Below are positions 15,653 to 24,485 of a stretch of 64,000 bases of DNA, one piece after another. This DNA is from Conexibacter woesei Iso977N. GTDB taxonomy: Bacteria > Actinomycetota > Thermoleophilia > Solirubrobacterales > Solirubrobacteraceae. Location: positions 496,001 through 560,000 of the forward strand of contig NZ_AUKG01000003.1 in the NCBI RefSeq assembly GCF_000424625.1. Direction: 5' to 3'. The notes beneath the pieces are model-generated. The model worked only from the letters and a program-made list of their open reading frames with translations, was not told the origin of the DNA and made no database searches. The position numbers and the translations under genes were made by a program. Numbering within the stretch: the first letter of the stretch is position 1; each line of letters starts with the position of its first letter.

Positions 15653-16822
15653 CTACGCCAGGTGCCCGCCGACGCGGCGCCGTCCGGACAGCAGGTTCTT
15701 GGCGATCGCGCGGCGCTGGATCTCGTCGGTGCCCTCGAAGATCCGCCACAGCCGGACCTCGCGGTACCAGCGCTCGATCGGCAGCTCGCGGGTGTAGCCC
15801 ATGCCGCCGTGGATCTGCATGACGCGGTCGGCGATGTGGTTGGCCATCGTCGCGCCCGAGAGCTTGGCCATCGACGCGTGGTGGCGCGGGTCCTGGCCCT
15901 GGTCGACCGTCCACGCGGCGAGCAGGACGAGCCAGCGCGCGGACTCCAGCTCGACCTCGCTGTCGGCGATCATCGCCTGGATCATCTGGTGCTCGCCGAT
16001 CGTGGTGCCGAACGTCCTGCGCTGGCCGGCGTACTCGATCGCCATCGTCAGCATGCGCTCGGCCGCGCCGATCGCGACGGCCGGGATCCGCCAGCGCCCG
16101 CGGCCGATCCACTCCATCGCCAGCGGGAAGCCTTGGCCGACCTCGCCGAGGACGTTGCGCGCCGGGACGCGGACGTCGTCGAAGGACATGGAGATCGGGC
16201 GGGCCGGGCCCATCGTGTCGATGACCGACGACTCCCAGCCCATCGCGCGGTCGACGATGAACGCGGTGAAGCCGCCCTTGTACCCCAACTCGGGATCGGT
16301 GACGGCGATGACGATCGCGAAGTCGGCCTCGGCGCCGCGCGTGATGAACGTCTTCTCGCCGTTGAGCACCCAGTCGTCGCCGTCGCGCCGGGCGCGCATC
16401 CGGATCGCCGTCAGGTCGCTGCCCGCGTCGGGCTCGGTGACCGCGAAGCACGACGCGCGCGTGCCCTCCAGCGCGGGCAGCAGGTACTCGGCCTGCTGCT
16501 CCTCGTTGGCCTTGTACAGGATCACGTCGGTCTCGCCGCCGAACATGAACGGGACGAACGAGCGCCCGACCTCGGTCCAGATCAGCGCCTGCGTGAGGGT
16601 TGGCAGGTCGGCGCCGCCGAACGCGGCCGGCGTCCCGAGGCCCCAGAACCCGAAGTCGCGCGCCCTGGCCTGCAGCGCCCGCAGCTCGTCGTGGGGGAGC
16701 CCGGACTCGCCGCGGCGCTCGCGCGCCAGCAGCTCCGGCTCCAGCGGCATCACCTCCTTGGTGATGAACGCACGGGCGGTGTCGCGCAGGTCGCGCTGCT
16801 CGTCGGTGAGGGAGAAGTCCAT
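15653..16822 (-). CDS. Acyl-CoA dehydrogenase
   Basis: A 389-residue FAD enzyme. It begins MDFSLTDEQRDLRDTARAF, has CFAVTEPDAGSDLTAIRMRA (about 130-150) for FAD and substrate binding, and ends with WRIFEGTDEIQRRAIAKNLL. It makes enoyl-CoA from acyl-CoA, passing electrons to ETF. It lies between a TetR regulator (17 bp upstream) and the enoyl-CoA hydratase. Chain length or branched substrate cannot be read from sequence. Confidence 0.9.
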   Translation of the reverse strand: MDFSLTDEQRDLRDTARAFITKEVMPLEPELLARERRGESGLPHDELRALQARARDFGFWGLGTPAAFGGADLPTLTQALIWTEVGRSFVPFMFGGETDVILYKANEEQQAEYLLPALEGTRASCFAVTEPDAGSDLTAIRMRARRDGDDWVLNGEKTFITRGAEADFAIVIAVTDPELGYKGGFTAFIVDRAMGWESSVIDTMGPARPISMSFDDVRVPARNVLGEVGQGFPLAMEWIGRGRWRIPAVAIGAAERMLTMAIEYAGQRRTFGTTIGEHQMIQAMIADSEVELESARWLVLLAAWTVDQGQDPRHHASMAKLSGATMANHIADRVMQIHGGMGYTRELPIERWYREVRLWRIFEGTDEIQRRAIAKNLLSGRRRVGGHLA

Positions 16823-16839
16823 GGTGATGTCCTTCCCGG

Positions 16840-17469
16840 CTAGGCCGGGTTCTCGCGCACGATCAACGCGATCGCGCGGCGGGCGGTGTCGAGGTCGGGG
16901 TTCATCGCGGGGTCGCCGTTGTGATGCAGGAAGCGCTCGCCGACCGAGACGATGACGTCGGCCAGCAGCTCCGGATCCTCGGGCGGGCGGTAGTGGCCGG
17001 CGGCCACCTCGGCGTCGATCAGGTCGGTGGCGGTCGCGACCAGGCGCGGGCGCACGGCGCCGTCCAGGTCGGTGATCAGGCGCAGCCCGTTGTCGCCCTC
17101 GGCGGCGAGGAAGCGCTGCATCGAGCCGCTGCTGAGCGCCGTCAGGTAGTGGTCGGCGACCTCGCGGACGCGGTCCGCGCCGCGCGTGGTCGCGCGCTGC
17201 GCGATGTGCGTGAGCAGGCCGTGCATGTCGGCCCAGATCAAGTCCGACAACAACTGCTCGCGGTCGCCGGTCCAGCGGTAGAGCGTGGTCCGGGCGACAC
17301 CGAGCTCGGCCGCGAGCGCGGCCATGTCGAGCCGCTCGCCGCGCCGGAACGTCGCCTGCGCGAGCGCGAACGCCGCCGCGGGCGTCGCGCGTGACCGCTC
17401 GTGCGCGGCCCCGGCGAGCGCCTGGGCGAGGGCGGGCGACGGCGTGCCGGCCGGCGGTCGCGTGGGCAT
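16840..17469 (-). CDS. TetR-family regulator of the acyl-CoA operon
   Basis: A 209-residue protein. The helix-turn-helix is AALAAELGVARTTLYRWTGDREQLLSDLIW (about residues 50-80, quoted in part: ELGVARTTLYRWTG), close to the QsdR subgroup. The ligand domain follows. It is first in the TetR, acyl-CoA dehydrogenase, enoyl-CoA hydratase operon and probably represses it until an acyl-CoA or related ligand binds. A 26-bp inverted repeat lies 37 bp upstream of its start. Confidence 0.85.
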   Translation of the reverse strand: MPTRPPAGTPSPALAQALAGAAHERSRATPAAAFALAQATFRRGERLDMAALAAELGVARTTLYRWTGDREQLLSDLIWADMHGLLTHIAQRATTRGADRVREVADHYLTALSSGSMQRFLAAEGDNGLRLITDLDGAVRPRLVATATDLIDAEVAAGHYRPPEDPELLADVIVSVGERFLHHNGDPAMNPDLDTARRAIALIVRENPA

Positions 17470-17505
17470 GGCGCGCAGGCTACATCGTTCCGGTCGTGAT
17501 CCCAA

Positions 17506-17531
17506 CGCTACACTTGCACTCTTGTGTAGCG
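17506..17531. promoter_or_regulatory. Inverted repeat CGCTACAC-N10-GTGTAGCG, probable TetR operator
   Basis: Perfect 8-bp arms with a 10-bp spacer lie in the 79-bp divergent gap between the TetR gene (start 17469) and the secreted beta-propeller-like gene (start 17549). The 26-bp span fits a TetR dimer. The site could regulate both directions. Confidence 0.65.
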
Positions 17532-17548
17532 ACAGGTACGTTGCGCCC

Positions 17549-19498
17549 ATGTGTCGCATCTGGAGGAGTGGCACGGCCGTCGTCGCCGTGTTGATCGCGC
17601 TGTGCTGCGCCGGGCAGGCCGGGGCCAAGAACACCAACTTCGCGTTCCAGCCGATCAAGGTCCAGCGCATCGACCTGCCCAGGAACATCAGGTGGGCGCG
17701 CTTCCCGGGCTTCACCCACGACGGCCACCACCTGCTGTTCTGGAACGAGGGCGACGTCTGGATCACCGGCCTCAGGGGCCAGGGCACGCGCTGCCTGACC
17801 TGCGGGCTGAAGAACCGCCCGAAGATCGACGACCCCTACCAGCTCGCGACGATGCTGACCCCGTTCCCGGACGGCAGGCGCGTGCTGCTGGAGCAGGACA
17901 ACCAGGTCGCGACGACCCAGCTCGCCGTCCTGGAGTGCACGCCGAGCGTCGCCGACTGCGCCACGCGGCGGCTCGTGCCGATCGACTACGCGGCCGCCGA
18001 GCCGACCGCGATCGCGCCCGGCGGCGCGCTGCTGGCGCCGCAGATCGGGCTGCCCAACGTGGCCGCCCACGCCCAGCTCGCGCCCGACGGTAGGCACGTC
18101 GGCTTCTCCCAGGCGCGGTCCGACAGCGTCGAGGCGATGATCGTCGCCCGCCTGGACCGGCCCACGAACGACACCTACACCTTGAGCGACCCGCGCGTGA
18201 TCAACCCGGCCGGGCCGTCGTCGCCGAGCGACACGGGGCTCGCCGGCTGGTCGGACAGCAGCTCGCTGTTCGAGTTCAAGACCTTCACCAACGGCGGGGC
18301 CGACGCGACCTACGTCCAGGTCGGCGGCGCCTCGACCAACACCGACATCTGGTCGGTCAACCTCGCCACCGGCAGGCGTACGCGCCTGACCTCGCACCCG
18401 GACTGGGACGAGGACAACGCGGGCTCGCCCGACGGCAAGTTGATGACCATCTACAGCACCCGGACGATGCACTACACCGACTGGCTGGGCGGGCTGCTGC
18501 CGGTGCGCGACTTCGTCTGGGCGCCGGTCTCGGCGATGTCCTCGTCGATCGGCGGCAACACCGCGTGCATGGGCCCGATGTGGCTGCTGCCCGGCACCGG
18601 CGACCAGGGTGCGGCGCTGTCCGGCCAGCCGATCGTGGAGTACCGCTATCCCGGCGTGCACGTCGTCGACACGCTCGCGGAGTCCGCGCAGTGGAGCGCC
18701 GACGGCACGATGATCGCCCTCGACGCCACCGACGACCGCACCGGCAGGGCGCCGCCGTACCTGCTCGTCGCGCACCTGACGGCCAACCGGGCGAGCAGGC
18801 CGCTGCGCACGGTCAGCTCGCAGCCCGGCGCCTGGGCGGTCAAGCCGCAGGACTACCACGGCGCGATCGGCTACTCGGGCGACGTGACGCTGCCCGGCCC
18901 GGGCGGCGGCAGCGTGACCGTCCACTACGGCAGCACGACCGGCGCGCTGTCGGGGTCGTGGAGCGAGACCTACAACAACTACACGGAGAACGGCGACGTC
19001 GTCAACGGCACCGTCGCGGCGACCGGCGGGGCGGCCAGCGACGGCTCGCTCAGCTCGCACCTGACGATGACCGGCAGGCACACCGGCAGGGCCGACATCG
19101 AGCTGACGTTCAGCAGGGGCATCCACGGCCACGCGAAGGTGACCTACGACGGCGTCGCCGTCGAGGGCCCGAGCAAGGCGGAGGCCAACTCGAAGGTCTC
19201 CGGCGGCCCGAGCACCGCGTGCCCGTCGCTCCTGCCCAAGAAGCCCGCGCTGAAGGCGACGGCCACGCGCCTGTCCGGCGGCCGCTACCGCGTCACGGTG
19301 ACCGCGAGCGTCGCCGACACCGGCTCGAACGAGGGCGCGACCGCCACGTCGCCCGTGCGCCACGCGACGATCGCGGGCGCCGGCGGGACCAAGGCCTACA
19401 CCAACGCACAGGGCGTCGCGACCGTCCGCGGAAGCGGGCGCTTCACGGTCACGGCCGGCGACACCCTGCTGCCGGCGTCGGTGCGCCTCGCCCGCTAG
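17549..19498 (+). CDS. Secreted TolB/WD40-like beta-propeller protein
   Basis: A 649-residue exported protein. The signal peptide is MCRIWRSGTAVVAVLIALCC ending near AGAKN. Repeated motifs (FPGFTHDGHHLLFWN, QLAPDGRHVGFSQ, NAGSPDGKLMTIYST, SAQWSADGTMIALDATD) are TolB/PD40 propeller blades in the first about 400 residues. After that come a beta-rich domain and a C-terminal Ig-like domain. Cysteines in pairs (TRCLTCGLK) suggest disulfides. Role unknown; it may bind ligands or polymers outside the cell. It is transcribed away from the TetR gene across a shared operator. Confidence 0.75.
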   Translation: MCRIWRSGTAVVAVLIALCCAGQAGAKNTNFAFQPIKVQRIDLPRNIRWARFPGFTHDGHHLLFWNEGDVWITGLRGQGTRCLTCGLKNRPKIDDPYQLATMLTPFPDGRRVLLEQDNQVATTQLAVLECTPSVADCATRRLVPIDYAAAEPTAIAPGGALLAPQIGLPNVAAHAQLAPDGRHVGFSQARSDSVEAMIVARLDRPTNDTYTLSDPRVINPAGPSSPSDTGLAGWSDSSSLFEFKTFTNGGADATYVQVGGASTNTDIWSVNLATGRRTRLTSHPDWDEDNAGSPDGKLMTIYSTRTMHYTDWLGGLLPVRDFVWAPVSAMSSSIGGNTACMGPMWLLPGTGDQGAALSGQPIVEYRYPGVHVVDTLAESAQWSADGTMIALDATDDRTGRAPPYLLVAHLTANRASRPLRTVSSQPGAWAVKPQDYHGAIGYSGDVTLPGPGGGSVTVHYGSTTGALSGSWSETYNNYTENGDVVNGTVAATGGAASDGSLSSHLTMTGRHTGRADIELTFSRGIHGHAKVTYDGVAVEGPSKAEANSKVSGGPSTACPSLLPKKPALKATATRLSGGRYRVTVTASVADTGSNEGATATSPVRHATIAGAGGTKAYTNAQGVATVRGSGRFTVTAGDTLLPASVRLAR

Positions 19499-20919
19499 TC
19501 CCGCTCCGGGCGCAGCGCGACGGCGACCAGGGCGGCGGCCGCGAGGGCGATCGCGGCGTTGACGGCGATCGCGGTCGTGACGCCGCCGAGGACGTGGGCG
19601 GCCGTCGGCGCGCCGAGGCCGGCGGTTGCGATCGTCGACATGACCGGGATGCCGAGCGTGATGCCGACCTGCTGGCTCATCGAGGTCAGGCCGGTCGCGA
19701 CGCCCTGCTCGTCGTCGGGCAGCGCGCCCGTCGCGGTGACCATGAAGCCGACGATCGCCACCAGGTTGGCGACGCCGCCGGCGAACGTCGCGGCCAGCAG
19801 CAGCGCCATCCAGCCGCCGCTCGCGCCGAGCGCCACCAGCGTCGCGGTCGCGGCGGCCTGCACGACGAAGCCGCCGACGATCGCGCCGCGGCGCCCGAAC
19901 CGCGCGATCGCCCGCGGGCCGAGCGCGCCGCCGACGACGGTGCCCACGCCGAGGACCGCGAACGACAGGCCGGCGACCAACGGCGAGTAGCCCAGGACGT
20001 CCTGCAGGTACAGGGTCAGCAGGAACACCAGCGACGTCTCGGTCGCGAAGGCCAGGACGCCGGCGAGGTTGCTGACCGCGACCGTGCGGTTGCGCAGGAC
20101 GTGCAGCGGCACCAGCGGTGCGGCCGTCCGCTGCTCGACCACCGCGAAGACCATCAACAACACGACGCCCGCGGCCAGCGCGCCGAGCGTGGCCGGATCG
20201 GTCCAGGCGGTGGTCTCGGCGTGCGTCAGGCCGAACACGATCGCCAGCAGCGCGCCGGTGATCGCCAGCGCGCCGCCGACGTCCAGGCGCGGCCGTTGCG
20301 CCGGCCTGCTCTCGGTCAGCACGCGCGGAGCGACGGCGAGCACCGCGGCGGCGACGATCACGTTGATGAAGAACGCCCAGCGCCAGCTGAGCACGTCGGT
20401 CAGGACGCCGCCGAGGATCGCGCCGGTCGTGAAGCCGGCGGCCATCAGCGCGCCGTTGAGGCCGAGCGCGCGGTCGCGCAGCGGCCCGGCGGCGAACGCC
20501 GTCGTCAGCAGCGCGAGCGCCGAGGGCGTGACGATCGCGGTCGCCAGGCCCTGCGCGGCACGCGCGGTGAGCAGGACCGCCGGGCTCTGCGCCAGGCCGC
20601 CGACCAGGGACGCGGCGCCGAGCAGCGCCATGCCGACGAGGAACATCCGGCGCCGGCCGAACAGGTCGGCGACGCGGCCGAAGAGCAGCGTGAACCCGGC
20701 GGCGCCGAGCGCGAACGTGGTCGGGACCCACTGCAGGGCGCCGAGGGAGAGGCCGACGTCGCCGCCGACGACCGGCAGCGCGACGTTGAGGATCGAGAAG
20801 TCGACGGCGAGCGTGAAGCTCGCCGTGAGCAGGACCGCGAGCAGCAGGCGCTCGCGGGTCGCGGCGCGGGGTGGCGCGGCGACGGCTGGTGCGGGGAGAG
20901 AGCGGTCGATGGTCGACAT
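19495..20919 (-). CDS. MFS exporter, 14-helix DHA2 type
   Basis: About 474 residues. Helix 1 has FTLAVDFSILNVALPVV, loop 2-3 has FGRVADLFGRRRMFLVGMA, and motif C-like GFTTGAILGGVLTD is in helix 5, all typical of proton-driven drug exporters. I used the ATG at 20919, with GGAG about 10 nt upstream; an ATG at 20928 is possible. It is divergent from an XRE-family regulator, a common exporter/regulator pairing. Its 3' end overlaps the convergent propeller gene by 4 bp. Confidence 0.86.
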   Translation of the reverse strand: MSTIDRSLPAPAVAAPPRAATRERLLLAVLLTASFTLAVDFSILNVALPVVGGDVGLSLGALQWVPTTFALGAAGFTLLFGRVADLFGRRRMFLVGMALLGAASLVGGLAQSPAVLLTARAAQGLATAIVTPSALALLTTAFAAGPLRDRALGLNGALMAAGFTTGAILGGVLTDVLSWRWAFFINVIVAAAVLAVAPRVLTESRPAQRPRLDVGGALAITGALLAIVFGLTHAETTAWTDPATLGALAAGVVLLMVFAVVEQRTAAPLVPLHVLRNRTVAVSNLAGVLAFATETSLVFLLTLYLQDVLGYSPLVAGLSFAVLGVGTVVGGALGPRAIARFGRRGAIVGGFVVQAAATATLVALGASGGWMALLLAATFAGGVANLVAIVGFMVTATGALPDDEQGVATGLTSMSQQVGITLGIPVMSTIATAGLGAPTAAHVLGGVTTAIAVNAAIALAAAALVAVALRPERD

Positions 20920-21036
20920 GGGGTCCATGCTCCGCCGCGGCCGCGCGGCCAGCCAGACCCCGGCGCAGGGTCGGCACGGCGTGCCTACCACTCGCAGGGT
21001 CACCCAGGACCGCGCCGGGCGCGCGATACTGAGGGC
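20920..21036. promoter_or_regulatory. Divergent promoter region of MFS and XRE genes
   Basis: The 117-bp gap holds GATACT at 21025-21030, six bases before the GTG at 21037; this matches four of six bases of a -10 hexamer and would give a leaderless transcript. I see no strong palindrome. Confidence 0.3.
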
Positions 21037-21918
21037 GTGGCCGGATCAGCGACTTCTACAACAACTCCGGACGCGGCCAGGCGGCCGCTCGGCGAGTTCC
21101 TGCGCAGCCGCCGCGCGCGGTTGACGCCCGAGGCGGTCGGCCTCGTGTCCTACGGCGCGCGGCGCGTCCCGGGCCTGCGGCGCGAGGAGCTCGCCCAGCT
21201 GGCCGGGGTCAGCGCGACGTACTACACGCGGTTGGAGCAGGGGCTGAGCACCAACGCCGGCCGCTCGGTGATCGAGGCGATCGCCCGCGCGCTGCAGCTC
21301 GACGACGACGAGCGCGCGCACCTGTTCGACCTCGCCGGCCCCGCGGGCTCGGCACCGCGCCCGCGTCGCCCGCGGCCCGAGACGGCGAGCGCGAGCACGC
21401 TGCACCTCGTCGCCGCGATGCGCGACGTGCCCGCCGTCGTCCTCGGCCGCCGCACCGAGGTGCTGGCCTGGAACGCGCTCGGCCACCGCCTGCTCGCCGG
21501 GCACTACGACGTCGCCGCGCCCGAGCGATCGCGCGAGCGGCCCAACCTCACGCGCATGCTCTTCCTCGACGCGCACACGCGCGAGCTGTACCGCGACTGG
21601 ACGACCGAGGCGACGCGCGCGATCGCCTCGCTGCGGCTGGTCGTCGGGCGCTTCCCCGACGACCGGCTGCTGGAGGAGCTGGTCGGCGAGCTGTCGGTCA
21701 GGAGCGACGCGTTCGCCGCGCTCTGGGGCAGGCAGGCGGTCGCCAACTGCATCTCGGGGACCAAGCTCCTGCACCATCCCGAGGTCGGCGACCTCGACCT
21801 CGAGTTCCAAGCCCTACAACTTCCCGACGACTCCGGCCAGCGCCTGCTGACCTACGTCGCGGCGCCCGCCAGCCCGTCGGAGGCCGCGCTGACGCTGCTG
21901 CGCTCCGCGCTCGCCTGA
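21037..21918 (+). CDS. XRE-family regulator with MmyB-like sensor domain
   Basis: A 293-residue protein. The helix-turn-helix (about residues 30-80) has GLRREELAQLAGVSATYYTRLEQG, quoted in part, the signature of this actinobacterial group. The C-terminal MmyB-like domain has VLAWNALGHRLL and VANCISGTKLLHHPEVGDLDLEFQAL in pieces; this PAS-like fold is thought to bind a fatty acid or similar ligand. It is expected to control the divergent MFS gene. The GTG at 21037 is the only start that keeps the normal N-terminus. Confidence 0.85.
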   Translation: MAGSATSTTTPDAARRPLGEFLRSRRARLTPEAVGLVSYGARRVPGLRREELAQLAGVSATYYTRLEQGLSTNAGRSVIEAIARALQLDDDERAHLFDLAGPAGSAPRPRRPRPETASASTLHLVAAMRDVPAVVLGRRTEVLAWNALGHRLLAGHYDVAAPERSRERPNLTRMLFLDAHTRELYRDWTTEATRAIASLRLVVGRFPDDRLLEELVGELSVRSDAFAALWGRQAVANCISGTKLLHHPEVGDLDLEFQALQLPDDSGQRLLTYVAAPASPSEAALTLLRSALA

Positions 21919-21928
21919 GCGCGCGGCC

Positions 21929-23452
21929 TCAGCGCCAGTAGGGCTCGCGCAGGAGGTACTTCTGCACCTTGCCCGTGGAGGTGCGCGGCAGCGCGTCGCG
22001 CACCTCCACCGAGGTGGGGCACTTGAAGCCCGCCAGGCGCTCCTTGCAGTAGGCGATGATCTCGGTCTCGTCGAGGGTCGCGCCGTCGCGGCCGACGACG
22101 AGCGCCTTGACGGTCTCGCCCCAGCGGTCGTGCGGCACGCCGATGACCGCGGCGTCCGCGATGTCCGGGTGGTCGTAGAGCACCGCCTCGACCTGGAGCG
22201 AGGACACGTTCTCGCCGCCGGTGACGATCACGTCCTTCTTGCGGTCGGTGATCCGCAGGACGCCGCCGTCGTCCAGCTCGCCGCCGTCGCCGGTCGCGAA
22301 CCAGCCGTCGTCGAGCAGCACCTGCGCCGAGACGTCGGGCTTCTCCCAGTAGCCGCTCATCGTCTTGGCGCTGCGCGCGAGCACCTGGCCGTCCTCGTCG
22401 ATCGCCAGCCGGACGCCGACCAGCGGCGCGCCCGCGGCGGCGAGGCGCTGCGCGCGCTGCGCCGGATCCAGGCCCTCGGAGGGCAGCACGCGGTTGACGG
22501 TCAGCACCGGCGCGGTCTCGGTCAGCCCGTAGGCGTGGATCATCTCCCAGCCGGTCGCGCGCTCGAACTGCTCGATCACCGCCGCGGGCGTCGGCGCGCC
22601 GCCGGAGACCATCCGCGCGGTGCCGTCGCCGGGCACGTCCTGGCCCGCCGCGCGCAGCTCGCCCGCGGCCTGCTCGATCGTCGCGGCGACCGGCGCGGCG
22701 CCGCAGAGCAAGGTGATGGACTCGCTCTGCACGCGCCGCAGGATCTCCGGCCCACGCACCTCGCGCTGGATCACCTGCGGGACGCCGAGCGCGGCGCACG
22801 CCAGCGGCAGGCCCCAGCCGTTGACGTGGAAGATCGGCAGCGTGTGGAGGTAGCGGTCGCCCGGCCCGAGGCCGAAGCCCCAGCCACCGGTCACCGCGTT
22901 GAGCCAGTGGCTGCGGTGCGTGAGCACGACGCCCTTGGGCGCCGCGGTCGTCCCCGAGGTGTAGTTGATGGTCGCGATCGCGTCCTCCTCGATCCGTGGC
23001 CACTCGGCACCGCCGCCGTCGGGCGCGAACAGCGCGCCGTCCTGCTCGCCGTCGAGCACGATCCGGCGCGGGGCGGTGACCGCGGCGAAGCGCTCGTCCA
23101 GGCCCGGGTCGACGAGCAGCAGCTGCGCGCCGCAGTCGTCGACGATGTACTGCGCCTCGTCGGCGGTCAGCCGGAAGTTGATCGGGACGAGCACGCGGCC
23201 CGAGCCCATCGTCGCGAACAAGGCCACCAACAACTTCGCAGCGTTGGGGGAGACGATCGCGACGCGCTCGCCCGGCCCGATCCCGAGCCGGTCGAGCTCG
23301 CGGATCATGCCGTCGCAGCGCGCCATGACCTCGCCGTAGGTCAGGCGCCCGAGCGCGCCGGCGACGCCGGGCTCGTCGACGACGCCGAGCCTGTCGTGGT
23401 GCAGGGCGCGGGCCTGGTGGCAGAAGTCGGCGGTGGTGAGCGGGACGGTCAT
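21929..23452 (-). CDS. Acyl-CoA synthetase (AMP-forming)
   Basis: A 507-residue ANL-superfamily adenylating enzyme. The P-loop-like motif is NYTSGTTAAPKGVVLTHR (about 165), A5 is HAYGLTETAP, A7 GWFATGDGG, A8 RITDRKKDVIVTGGENVSS and the catalytic lysine is in TSTGKVQKYLLR near the end. It activates a carboxylic acid to acyl-CoA, probably medium or long chain, feeding the nearby dehydrogenase and hydratase. The ATG at 23452 gives the usual N-terminus. Confidence 0.88.
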   Translation of the reverse strand: MTVPLTTADFCHQARALHHDRLGVVDEPGVAGALGRLTYGEVMARCDGMIRELDRLGIGPGERVAIVSPNAAKLLVALFATMGSGRVLVPINFRLTADEAQYIVDDCGAQLLLVDPGLDERFAAVTAPRRIVLDGEQDGALFAPDGGGAEWPRIEEDAIATINYTSGTTAAPKGVVLTHRSHWLNAVTGGWGFGLGPGDRYLHTLPIFHVNGWGLPLACAALGVPQVIQREVRGPEILRRVQSESITLLCGAAPVAATIEQAAGELRAAGQDVPGDGTARMVSGGAPTPAAVIEQFERATGWEMIHAYGLTETAPVLTVNRVLPSEGLDPAQRAQRLAAAGAPLVGVRLAIDEDGQVLARSAKTMSGYWEKPDVSAQVLLDDGWFATGDGGELDDGGVLRITDRKKDVIVTGGENVSSLQVEAVLYDHPDIADAAVIGVPHDRWGETVKALVVGRDGATLDETEIIAYCKERLAGFKCPTSVEVRDALPRTSTGKVQKYLLREPYWR

Positions 23453-23605
23453 CGCTGCAGACCGTCCCACACCGCCGTCGGCGCGGGTGCCGCTTGACCG
23501 TCGATACCTGATCGCGATCGGCGCGCCCACGGACGACGCCCAACCGGGCGATGTCGTTACGAAGAGGTCACGAAAACGCTCGCCCGATCGCGTAGACCAT
23601 AGGGC

Positions 23606-23627
23606 GTGCCGGAAGGGGGTCCGGCAC
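23606..23627 (+). other. 8-bp hairpin in the 5' leader of the alpha/beta hydrolase
   Basis: GTGCCGGA and TCCGGCAC pair perfectly around the loop AGGGGG, 33 bp before the hydrolase ATG. There is no U-tract, and the upstream gene points the other way, so it is not a terminator of that gene. It may be a leader structure or a protein site. The remaining part of the 23453-23660 gap shows TTGACC near 23492 but no matching -10. Confidence 0.4.
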
Positions 23628-23660
23628 TCCACCTCACAGCATCACGATTGGAGCAGGACC

Positions 23661-24485
23661 ATGCCCACCATCACCTCGAACGACGGCACCGAGATCTTCT
23701 ACAAGGACTGGGGGACCGGTCAGCCGATCGTCTTCAGCCACGGCTGGCCGCTGTCCTCGGACGACTGGGACACGCAGATGCTGTTCTTCCTGGCCCAGGG
23801 CTACCGCGTGGTCGCGGCCGACCGTCGCGGTCACGGCCGCTCGGAGCAGGTCCGCGGCGGCCACGACATGGACCACTACGCCGACGACCTCAAGGCCGTC
23901 GTCGACCACCTCGACCTCACGGACGCCATCCACGTCGGGCACAGCACCGGCGGTGGCGAGGTCGTGCACTACATCGCCCGCCACGGCGAGGACCGCGTCG
24001 CGAAGGCCGCGATCATCTCCGCCGTCCCGCCGCTGATGGTCCAGACCGACGCCAACCCGGAGGGCCTGCCCAGGAGCTTCTTCGACGAGGTCCAGGCCGG
24101 CATGGCCGCGGGCCGGGCGTCCTTCTTCCGCGGCTTCGCGGCCGGGCCGTTCTACAACTACAACAACGACCCGGAGAAGACCGACGACGCGATCGTCGAC
24201 AACTGGGTCCGCCAGGGCCTCAACGGCGGCGCGATCGCCCACTACGACGGCATCGTCGCGTTCTCCCAGACCGACTTCACCGAGGACCTCAAGAAGATCA
24301 CGGTCCCCGTCCTGGTCATGCACTCCGAGGACGACCAGGTCGTGCCCTACGCCGACTCGGGCCCGAAGTCCGCGGCGCTGCTGCAGAACGGCACCCTGAA
24401 GACCTACAGGGGCTTCCCGCACGGCATGCCGACGACGGAGGCCGCGACGATCAACGCCGACCTCCTGGAGTTCATCAAGGCCTAG
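23661..24485 (+). CDS. Alpha/beta hydrolase, cofactor-free haloperoxidase type
   Basis: A 274-residue alpha/beta hydrolase. The oxyanion region is FSHGWPLSSDDWD, the nucleophile elbow GHSTGGGEVVHY (Ser about residue 97), the acid is in SEDDQVVPY and the catalytic His in GFPHGMPTT. This matches non-haem chloroperoxidase/esterases such as CPO-T and perhydrolases. The natural role is usually ester or lactone hydrolysis. GGAG lies 10 nt before the ATG. It converges with an SDR gene, overlapping by 4 bp. Confidence 0.88.
   Translation: MPTITSNDGTEIFYKDWGTGQPIVFSHGWPLSSDDWDTQMLFFLAQGYRVVAADRRGHGRSEQVRGGHDMDHYADDLKAVVDHLDLTDAIHVGHSTGGGEVVHYIARHGEDRVAKAAIISAVPPLMVQTDANPEGLPRSFFDEVQAGMAAGRASFFRGFAAGPFYNYNNDPEKTDDAIVDNWVRQGLNGGAIAHYDGIVAFSQTDFTEDLKKITVPVLVMHSEDDQVVPYADSGPKSAALLQNGTLKTYRGFPHGMPTTEAATINADLLEFIKA

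Noticed and set aside
17480-20977. Very long antisense open frame (over 1100 codons)
   Set aside because: It is a high-GC shadow of the propeller and MFS genes; it has Arg/Gly/Ala/Asp-rich composition and no recognisable domains.
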